The translations under genes and the position numbers were made by a program. DNA of 6,580 nucleotides from the NCBI GenBank assembly GCA_913774725.1, contig CAJYIG010000194.1, forward strand, positions 1 through 6,580, given 5' to 3'. The stretch is from an uncultured Curtobacterium sp. GTDB lineage: Bacteria; Actinomycetota; Actinomycetes; Actinomycetales; Microbacteriaceae. This document shows positions 1-4,828 of this stretch, one piece after another. The number at the start of each line of letters is the position of its first letter. Within the stretch, counting starts at the first letter, position 1. The notes beneath the pieces were generated by a model. That model searched no databases, had not been told where the DNA came from, and was given only the letters and a program-made list of their open reading frames with translations.

Positions 1-88
1 CACCCTTGAGGATCTCGAGGGAGAGGTCGTCGAGCGCGGGACTCGGGTTGCCCGAGTAGACCTTGGTGACCTGGTCGAATTTGATCAT
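1..88 (-). CDS. ftsE: Cell division ATP-binding protein FtsE, N-terminal fragment (cut by window edge)
   Basis: FtsE is the cytoplasmic ATPase of the FtsEX ABC-type complex, which sits at the division septum and activates peptidoglycan hydrolases through the membrane subunit FtsX. Only 29 codons are visible, starting at ATG 88-86 and reading MIKFDQVTKVYSG, then NPSPALDDLSLEILKG. The opening IxFxxVTKxY and the later ALDDLSLEI are the usual first beta strands of an ABC ATPase of the FtsE kind; the Walker A motif would lie just beyond the left edge. The identification rests equally on position: ftsE following prfB on the same strand, with ftsX and smpB next, is a common actinobacterial gene order. 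There is no Shine-Dalgarno before the ATG; a promoter -10 box lies 9 nt upstream, so the mRNA is probably almost leaderless. Another ABC ATPase cannot be excluded from so short a piece. Confidence 0.85.
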   Translation of the reverse strand, partial: MIKFDQVTKVYSGNPSPALDDLSLEILKG

Positions 89-97
89 GACCGGATC

Positions 98-125
98 AGG
101 GTAGGTCGGCCCGGCCGGAAGTCAA
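98..125 (-). promoter_or_regulatory. Predicted primary-sigma promoter of ftsE
   Basis: Read on the minus strand, TTGACT (125-120) and TACCCT (103-98) are separated by 16 nt, a near-consensus -35 and a TAnnnT -10. Only 9 nt separate the -10 box from the ftsE ATG, so transcription should start about 0-3 nt before the start codon. It lies in the 72-nt gap between the prfB stop and ftsE, so ftsE(X) can be transcribed independently of prfB. This is the best -35/-10 pair in the window. Inferred from sequence only. Confidence 0.65.
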
Positions 126-133
126 CCGAGGCG

Positions 134-153
134 CGCGGCTCGACTCCGCCGCG
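134..153 (-). terminator. Weak stem-loop after prfB
   Basis: Seven nucleotides past the prfB stop codon, CGCGGC and GCCGCG form a perfect 6-bp stem around an 8-nt loop. No U-rich tract follows, so it may at most slow or partly stop prfB transcription before the ftsE promoter. In DNA this GC-rich such a stem can occur by chance. Confidence 0.2.
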
Positions 154-160
154 AGGACGC

Positions 161-1270
161 TCAGGAATCGTCGCCCTGCTTGCGCCAGCGGATCCCCGCG
201 TTGATGAAGCCGTCCAGGTCCCCGTCGAACACCGAGGACGGGTTGTTGACCTCGTGCTCGCTGCGGAGGTCCTTGACCATCTGGTACGGCGCGAGGACGT
301 ACGAGCGGATCTGGTCACCCCAGCTCGCCGTGATGTTGCCGGCGAGCTCCTTCTTCTTCGCGTTCTCCTCCTCCTTCTTCAGGAGCAGCAGGCGCGACTG
401 CAGCACCCGCATGGCGGCGGCGCGGTTCTGGATCTGCGACTTCTCGTTCTGCATCGACACCACGGTGCCGGTCGGCAGGTGGGTCAGGCGGACGGCGGAG
501 TCGGTCGTGTTGACGGACTGCCCGCCGGGCCCCGACGAGCGGAACACGTCGACCCGGATGTCGTTCTCGGGGATGTCGATGGCCTCGGTCTCCGGCATCA
601 GCGGGATGACCTCGACCGCGGCGAAGGAGGTCTGCCGCTTGCCCGCGGCACCGAACGGCGACATGCGCACGAGGCGGTGCGTGCCGGCCTCGACCGAGAG
701 CGTGCCGAAGGCGTAGGGCGCGTCGACCTCGAAGGTCGCCGACTTGATGCCGGCTTCTTCGGCGTAGGACGTGTCCATGACCGTGGTCTTGTAGCCGTGC
801 TGCTCGGAGTAGCGCAGGTACATGCGGAGGAGCATCTCGGCGAAGTCCGCGGCGTCGACACCGCCCGCACCGGCACGGATCGTGATCACCGCGGGACGCT
901 CGTCGTACTCGCCGTCGAGGAGCGTCTGCACCTCGAGGTCGCTCATGGTCTTCTGGATCGCCTTGAGCTCGTCCTGCGCCTCGGCCGCGGAATCGGCGTC
1001 GTCGGCCTCGTTCGCCATCTCGACGAGCACCTCGAGGTCGTCGATCCGCCGCTCGGTGTCGGTGATCTTCCGCAGTTCGGCCTGCTTGTGGGAGAGGGCA
1101 CTCGTCACCTGCTGCGCGTGCTCGACGTCGTCCCACAGGTCCTGCGCGCCCGCCTGCTCGCTCAGTTCGGCGATCTCGCGCTCCAGCCGGTCGACGTCGA
1201 CGACCGAGCGGATGTTGCCGAAGGTCTCGCGGAGGGCGGACAGCTGCTCGGTGAAGTCAAGTTCGACCAT
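161..1270 (-). CDS. prfB: Peptide chain release factor 2 (RF2)
   Basis: RF2 recognises UGA and UAA stop codons in the ribosomal A site and triggers release of the finished peptide. The 369-residue protein has the full class I layout: an N-terminal helical domain (about 1-110), the codon-reading domain with the RF2-specific SPF tripeptide (204-206, in [18 protein letters not shown]), and the catalytic GGQ loop (249-251, in [17 protein letters not shown]), whose Gln is the usual PrmC methylation target. SPF, rather than the RF1 PxT motif, makes this RF2. The residue matching E. coli position 246 is Ser245, not the weakly active Thr of strain K-12. The reading frame is continuous at the N terminus, so there is no programmed +1 frameshift. 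I chose ATG 1270-1268 over the in-frame GTG at 1276-1274 because the best -10 box ends only 2 nt before that GTG. It lies downstream of the desulfurase gene on the same strand, followed by ftsE. Confidence 0.97.
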   Translation of the reverse strand: MVELDFTEQLSALRETFGNIRSVVDVDRLEREIAELSEQAGAQDLWDDVEHAQQVTSALSHKQAELRKITDTERRIDDLEVLVEMANEADDADSAAEAQDELKAIQKTMSDLEVQTLLDGEYDERPAVITIRAGAGGVDAADFAEMLLRMYLRYSEQHGYKTTVMDTSYAEEAGIKSATFEVDAPYAFGTLSVEAGTHRLVRMSPFGAAGKRQTSFAAVEVIPLMPETEAIDIPENDIRVDVFRSSGPGGQSVNTTDSAVRLTHLPTGTVVSMQNEKSQIQNRAAAMRVLQSRLLLLKKEEENAKKKELAGNITASWGDQIRSYVLAPYQMVKDLRSEHEVNNPSSVFDGDLDGFINAGIRWRKQGDDS

Positions 1271-1278
1271 GGTCACCG

Positions 1279-1284
1279 ATCCTA
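1279..1284 (-). promoter_or_regulatory. Predicted -10 box of prfB
   Basis: On the minus strand TAGGAT lies 8 nt before the prfB ATG at 1270, so transcription would begin at or within 2 nt of the start codon. No convincing -35 hexamer is present at 16-18 nt; CGGCTG is found at 17 nt. The AGGA within this box could be read as a weak Shine-Dalgarno, but only if transcription starts further upstream, for example by read-through from the desulfurase gene. Confidence 0.45.
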
Positions 1285-1287
1285 GCG

Positions 1288-1302
1288 GCGCACGTCGTGC
1301 GC
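1288..1302. repeat. 7-bp perfect inverted repeat upstream of prfB
   Basis: GCGCACG and CGTGCGC flank a single central base, directly upstream of the prfB -10 box and inside the expected -35/-10 spacer. It could be an operator that would block prfB transcription, or the distal part of a desulfurase 3' structure. No known regulator motif is recognised, and in sequence this GC-rich chance is a real alternative. Confidence 0.35.
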
Positions 1303-1306
1303 AGCC

Positions 1307-1353
1307 GACCGACGGACGGCCTGGAGGCCCGGTGCGGGTCCGCCCCGTCGGTC
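1307..1353 (-). terminator. Inverted repeat after the desulfurase gene, possible terminator
   Basis: A perfect 9-bp inverted repeat (GACCGACGG / CCGTCGGTC) starts 30 nt after the desulfurase stop codon. The 29-nt interior holds a second small hairpin, GGCC-TCCA-GGCC in the minus-strand transcript, so the RNA could fold into a stacked structure. No U tract follows. It is placed where a terminator separating the desulfurase from prfB would be expected, and many actinobacterial terminators lack a U run, but function is inferred. Confidence 0.4.
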
Positions 1354-1383
1354 ACCCGGCAGCGCGGTCGCTCCGACGCTGGG

Positions 1384-2547
1384 TCACCGCCCGAGCGACG
1401 GCGCGCGGGACGCCATGCCCGCTCGGCTCGCACGAGCGACCGCGTCGGGCAGCGCCGCGAGGAAGGCGTCGACGTCGGCGTCGGTCGAGGTGTGCCCGAG
1501 TGTGATGCGGAGCGCACCGCGGGCCTCGTCCTCGGTCAGGCCCATGCCGAGGAGCACGTGCGAGGCCTCGGGGACGCCGGCCTGGCACGCCGACCCGGTC
1601 GACACCGCGACCCCGGCCGCGTCGAGCAGGAACAGCAGCGAGTCCCCCTCGCACCCGGGGAAGGTGAAGTGGGCGTTGCCGGGCAGCCGGTCGACCGGGT
1701 CGCCCATGAGCACGGCGGACGGCACCGCCTCGAGCACGCCGGCGACGAGTCGGTCGCGCAACCCCGAGGCGTCGTGGAGACCGGCCGCCGCGGCCACGCC
1801 GAAGGCCGCTGCGGCCGGGGCGTCCTGCGTGCCGCTGCGGACCTGCCGCTGCTGACCCCCGCCGTGGATGAGCGGCTCGACGGTCGCACGGCGGCCGAGC
1901 ACCAGTGCGCCGATGCCGACCGGTCCGCCGATCTTGTGCGCCGACACGCTGAGCGCGTCGAGGCCGGAGGCCGAGAACGACACCGGCACCTGCCCGTAGG
2001 CCGCGACCGCGTCACTGTGCACGGGCACGCCGGCGGCGTGCGCGGCCGCGACGATCCGCGTGACGGGCTGCAGGGTGCCGACCTCGTTGTTCGCCCAGAG
2101 GAACGTGACCAGCGCGACGTCCGAGGCATCGGCGAGCCGCGCCTCCAGACCGACCAGGTCGACGCGACCGTGTGCGTCCAGCGGGACCACGTCGACGACG
2201 GCGCCCTCGTGGCGCTCGAGCCACTCCACGGCGTCGACGGTGGCGTGGTGCTCGCCGGCGGGCAGGACGATCCGCGGCCGGGGACGGTCCTGCTGCCGGG
2301 CCCAGAACAGGCCCTTGATCGCGAGGTTGATGCTCTCGGTGCCACCGGAGGTGAACACGACCTCGACCGGTTCGGCGTCGAGCGACCGGGCGACGGCTGC
2401 GCGGCCGTCCTCGAGCAGCATCTTCGCGCGCTGCCCGGCGCTGTGGATGGACGACGGGTTGCCCACCGTGGCGAGCGCTTCGGTGAACGCGGCGAGCGCC
2501 GCGGGCAGGATGGGCGTCGTCGCCGCGTGGTCGAGGTAGACCGGCAT
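1384..2547 (-). CDS. iscS: Cysteine desulfurase, IscS/NifS family, group I
   Basis: A PLP enzyme that converts L-cysteine to alanine and an enzyme-bound persulfide, feeding sulfur to tRNA thiolation and Fe-S cluster assembly in the cytoplasm. The 387 residues match the family length. Visible motifs: YLDHAATTP (4-12), SGGTESIN (67-74), EHH with PLP-stacking His100, ANNEVGT (152-158), cofactor-binding Asp179, Schiff-base lysine Lys205 in SVSAHKIGGP, RSGTQD (237-242), catalytic Cys321 in STGSACQAG and substrate-carboxylate Arg347 in LRITLGHTS. The STGSAC context is typical of group I enzymes, not SufS. One oddity: the residue three after Asp179, normally Gln (E. coli IscS Gln183), is Ala182. ATG 2547 is preceded by AAGGAG at 8 nt. 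In mycobacteria the close homologue is followed by mnmA; here the next gene is prfB, 113 nt away. It is divergent from glgX. The exact acceptor (MnmA, IscU-like or other) cannot be told. Confidence 0.93.
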   Translation of the reverse strand: MPVYLDHAATTPILPAALAAFTEALATVGNPSSIHSAGQRAKMLLEDGRAAVARSLDAEPVEVVFTSGGTESINLAIKGLFWARQQDRPRPRIVLPAGEHHATVDAVEWLERHEGAVVDVVPLDAHGRVDLVGLEARLADASDVALVTFLWANNEVGTLQPVTRIVAAAHAAGVPVHSDAVAAYGQVPVSFSASGLDALSVSAHKIGGPVGIGALVLGRRATVEPLIHGGGQQRQVRSGTQDAPAAAAFGVAAAAGLHDASGLRDRLVAGVLEAVPSAVLMGDPVDRLPGNAHFTFPGCEGDSLLFLLDAAGVAVSTGSACQAGVPEASHVLLGMGLTEDEARGALRITLGHTSTDADVDAFLAALPDAVARASRAGMASRAPSLGR

Positions 2548-2555
2548 GGAGCACG

Positions 2556-2561
2556 CTCCTT
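2556..2561 (-). promoter_or_regulatory. Shine-Dalgarno of the cysteine desulfurase gene
   Basis: AAGGAG on the minus strand lies 8 nt before ATG 2547, the only strong ribosome binding site in the window. The GGAG can pair with CTCC immediately before the start codon around a CGTG tetraloop (2559-2548), which could mildly occlude it. Confidence 0.8.
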
Positions 2562-2570
2562 CCGTGTGCG

Positions 2571-2601
2571 TTCACAGGATACCCGCGGCCCCTCGTACCC
2601 T
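2571..2601 (+). promoter_or_regulatory. Predicted promoter of glgX
   Basis: TTCACA (2571-2576) and TACCCT (2596-2601) are separated by 19 nt, longer than ideal. The -10 ends 7 nt before ATG 2609, so the transcript should start at or one base before the start codon. No Shine-Dalgarno is present. The -10 is the same hexamer as at ftsE. The -35 assignment is less certain than the -10. Confidence 0.5.
2576..2581 (-). promoter_or_regulatory. Predicted -10 box of the cysteine desulfurase gene
   Basis: TATCCT on the minus strand predicts a start near position 2569 and a leader of about 22 nt that contains the AAGGAG site. The -35 region at 17 nt is poor (ACCAGG), which may mean a weak or activator-dependent promoter. 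The box touches the predicted -35 of glgX on the other strand. Confidence 0.45.
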
Positions 2602-2608
2602 GGTCGAC

Positions 2609-4675
2609 ATGCACCGCACCGCGATCGACGACACCCCCGGCTTCCGCCTCGGTGACGGCGCACCCCGGTTCTCGGTGCGCTCCGCCTCGGCGACGGCGGT
2701 GACCCTCGTGGTCGTCGACGGTGCCGGCGAGGAGACCCGGCACGTCCTGGCCCGGGTCGACGGCACGGACCGGTGGGCCGCGGAGACACCGGGCGTGGGT
2801 CCCGGCGACCGCTACCACCTGCTCGTCGACGGCCCGCAGGGCCCGCGCCACGAGTTCGACCCCGAGCGGCCGCTGCTCGACCCGTACGCGCGCGGCATCG
2901 TCCCGTGGAGCGCGGCGGGTGACAGCGGTGTCGTCGAGGGCGGCCCGCGGTGGACGGGCGTGGTGGTGGACGACGCGTTCGACTGGGGCGGCGTGCCGAA
3001 GCCGGACGTGGCCCTGGACCGGGCCGTCGTGTACGAGGCGAACGTCCGCACGCTGACCGCGGCGAACCCGGACGTCCCCGAGCACCTCCGAGGGACGTAC
3101 GCCGGGGTGGCGCACCCCAGCACGATCGCGCACCTGCGGCGCATCGGGGTGACCACGGTCGAGTTGCTCCCCGTGCACGCCTTCGACACCGAGGCCTGGC
3201 TCCGCGACGCCGGACGGGAGAACGCGTGGGGCTACAACACCCTCGGGTTCTTCGCCCCGCACGCCGCGTACGCCTCGGCCGAGGCCCGCACCGCCGGCGC
3301 GTCCGCGGTGCTCCGCGAGTTCAAGGGCATGGTCCGGCTGCTGCACGAGGCCGGCATCCAGGTGCTCCTCGACGTGGTCTACAACCACACCGCCGAGGAG
3401 GGCCTCGGCGGGCCGACCAGCTCGCTCCGCGGGATCGACGGGGCGGACCGCTACCGCTGGACCGCCGACGACACCGCCTACTACGACACCACGGGCTGCG
3501 GGAACACCCTCGACACGTCGGTGGAGGCGACCGCCGACCTGGTCGTCGACAGCCTGCGCTACTGGGCACGCGAGGTGCAGGTCGACGGCTTCCGCTTCGA
3601 CCTGATGGCGGCACTCGCCCGCGACGAGCACCACGTGTTCGACCCGGAGCACCCGCTGCTCGAGCGCATCCGACGGCACCCGGACCTGCAGGACGTCCTG
3701 ATCGTCGCCGAGCCGTGGGACGTCGGGCCGGACGGGTGGCGGACGGGCGCCTTCGGCGTCGGGACGAGCGAGTGGAACGACGGGTTCCGGAACACCGTCC
3801 GGCAGTTCTGGCTCACCGACATCGCCGAGGAGCGCCGGAACGGCACCCCGACGACCGGGATCGGGGCACTCGCCGGGGCGTTGACCGGCTCCCGGCACCT
3901 GTTCGACGCGTCGCGGGGGCCGCTCGCCGGCGTGAACTTCGTCACGGCCCACGACGGGTTCACGTTGCTCGACCTGGTGTCGTACGACCGCAAGCACAAC
4001 CTGGCGAACGGCGAGGACGACCGCGACGGCTCGAACGACAACCGGTCCTTCAACCACGGGATCGAGGGCGACACCGCGGACCGTGGCGTCCGGGCAGCAC
4101 GGGGCCGGTCCATGCGGAACCTCGTCGGCACCCTGATGCTCTCCGCCGGCGTGCCGATGCTCACCGCGGGCGACGAGCGCAGTCGGACGCAGCACGGCAA
4201 CAACAACGCCTACGTCGTGTCCGACGACCTGACCCCCGTCGACTGGACCGACGACGAGGACGCCGAGGCCATGACCGAGGCCGTCGCGGCGCTCGCACGG
4301 CTCCGTGCGGCGCACCCGGCGCTCCGACCGACCCGCTTCGGGGTGGAGGGACGTGAGACACCGGGTGCCTCGCGGATGGCCTGGTACGGGCCGGACGGGC
4401 AGGCGATGACGTCCGAGGGGTGGGACCAGCCGATCCACCGGGTCGTGCAGTACTTCGTCGAGTCGACGCCGGAGCACGAACCGTTCGACCGGGTGCTCGT
4501 CGTCGTGCACGGCAGCGGGCGGACGCGGGACCTGACGCTGCCCGCACGCCAGGACGTGCTCGGCTACCGGCTGGCGTGGTCGAGCGAGAAGCACCGGGAC
4601 CACGAGCGGCTCCGCCCGGGTGGTCAGGTCTTCACGGCGTACGGCCCGGGCATCCACGTGTTCGAGGTGGCGTAG
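2609..4675 (+). CDS. glgX: Glycogen debranching enzyme, GlgX type (GH13)
   Basis: Hydrolyses alpha-1,6 branches, mainly short stubs left by phosphorylase, in cytoplasmic glycogen. The 688 residues match GlgX length. Residues about 10-120 form a CBM48-like beta-sandwich (FRLGDGAPRFSVRSASATAV). The GH13 barrel follows, with VYEANVRTLT (141-150), DVVYNH (255-260), nucleophile Asp331 in GFRFDLM, acid/base Glu368 in VAEPWD and transition-state Asp449 in TAHDGF. TGCGNT (295-300), SEWND (387-391) and GNNNAY (530-535) are GlgX hallmarks that separate it from isoamylase-like or GlgB enzymes. The stretch 474-535 departs from the usual form: RSFNHGIEGDT replaces LSWNCGVEGPT, and GDERSRTQ replaces GDEFGRTQ. 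ATG 2609 is chosen because homology starts there and a -10 box is 7 nt upstream; an in-frame ATG at 2546 would overlap the divergent gene's start and add 21 non-family residues. glgE follows 153 bp downstream. A related debranching specificity is possible. Confidence 0.9.
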   Translation: MHRTAIDDTPGFRLGDGAPRFSVRSASATAVTLVVVDGAGEETRHVLARVDGTDRWAAETPGVGPGDRYHLLVDGPQGPRHEFDPERPLLDPYARGIVPWSAAGDSGVVEGGPRWTGVVVDDAFDWGGVPKPDVALDRAVVYEANVRTLTAANPDVPEHLRGTYAGVAHPSTIAHLRRIGVTTVELLPVHAFDTEAWLRDAGRENAWGYNTLGFFAPHAAYASAEARTAGASAVLREFKGMVRLLHEAGIQVLLDVVYNHTAEEGLGGPTSSLRGIDGADRYRWTADDTAYYDTTGCGNTLDTSVEATADLVVDSLRYWAREVQVDGFRFDLMAALARDEHHVFDPEHPLLERIRRHPDLQDVLIVAEPWDVGPDGWRTGAFGVGTSEWNDGFRNTVRQFWLTDIAEERRNGTPTTGIGALAGALTGSRHLFDASRGPLAGVNFVTAHDGFTLLDLVSYDRKHNLANGEDDRDGSNDNRSFNHGIEGDTADRGVRAARGRSMRNLVGTLMLSAGVPMLTAGDERSRTQHGNNNAYVVSDDLTPVDWTDDEDAEAMTEAVAALARLRAAHPALRPTRFGVEGRETPGASRMAWYGPDGQAMTSEGWDQPIHRVVQYFVESTPEHEPFDRVLVVVHGSGRTRDLTLPARQDVLGYRLAWSSEKHRDHERLRPGGQVFTAYGPGIHVFEVA

Positions 4676-4697
4676 GGCGCGGCCCTCCCGCTCGCTC

Positions 4698-4723
4698 GGT
4701 GCTGGCGGCCTGCCGCTGGCGCC
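4698..4723 (+). terminator. Strong GC hairpin after glgX, no U tract
   Basis: Twenty-two nucleotides past the glgX stop, GGTGCTGGCGG and CCGCTGGCGCC form an 11-bp RNA stem (three G-U wobbles, no mismatch) closed by a CCTG loop. The wobbles hold only in the plus-strand transcript; the opposite strand would carry A-C mismatches, so the structure is oriented to act on glgX mRNA. No U run follows. A terminator or 3' end stabiliser for glgX is likely; a transcript reading on into glgE is still possible. A smaller GGGC/GCCC stem overlaps the stop codon at 4675-4685. Confidence 0.45.
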
Positions 4724-4778
4724 TCCGCTGGTCGGACTCCTCCTGCACAGGCCGCCGGACGCGCCCGACACTGCACTG

Positions 4779-4790
4779 GGAACGCGTTCC
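4779..4790. promoter_or_regulatory. Perfect 12-bp palindrome, candidate operator for glgE
   Basis: GGAACGCGTTCC is a perfect palindrome with a central CG, preceded by TG, and resembles LacI/GalR-family operators, which commonly control sugar and alpha-glucan genes in actinobacteria. A second partial copy, GGAACG (4793-4798) with CGCTCC (4803-4808), follows at once. The pair spans about -50 to -20 relative to the predicted glgE start, covering the -35 region, so a bound repressor could block RNA polymerase. No regulator gene is in the window and the binding protein is unknown. Confidence 0.45.
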
Positions 4791-4815
4791 GGGGAACGTG
4801 GACGCTCCGGCCGGG

Positions 4816-4821
4816 TAGCGT
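4816..4821 (+). promoter_or_regulatory. Predicted -10 box of glgE
   Basis: TAGCGT lies 7 nt before GTG 4829, so transcription should start at or one base before the start codon and give a leaderless mRNA. No Shine-Dalgarno exists in the preceding 20 nt. The -35 position at 17 nt reads GGAACG, far from TTGACA, and belongs to the partial repeat of the palindrome; the promoter is therefore probably regulated. Confidence 0.45.
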
Positions 4822-4828
4822 CGCCTCC

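Noticed and set aside
254..1285. A 343-codon plus-strand frame opposite prfB
   Set aside because: Biased Leu/Arg/Asp/Val/Gly/His composition and full overlap with a certain gene mark it as a shadow frame.
2546..2608. Upstream in-frame ATG extending glgX by 21 residues
   Set aside because: It overlaps the start codon of the divergent desulfurase, adds residues foreign to the family, lacks a Shine-Dalgarno, and would require transcription from upstream of both predicted promoters.
1297..2655. A 452-codon plus-strand frame opposite the desulfurase
   Set aside because: Antisense to a complete PLP enzyme with all key residues; no domain is visible and its end runs into the glgX start.
4778..4822. 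ECF-type (SigE/SigH-like) promoter using GGAAC as the -35
   Set aside because: Neither GGAAC copy has a CGTT or GTT -10 at 16-19 nt; the palindromic arrangement is better explained as an operator.
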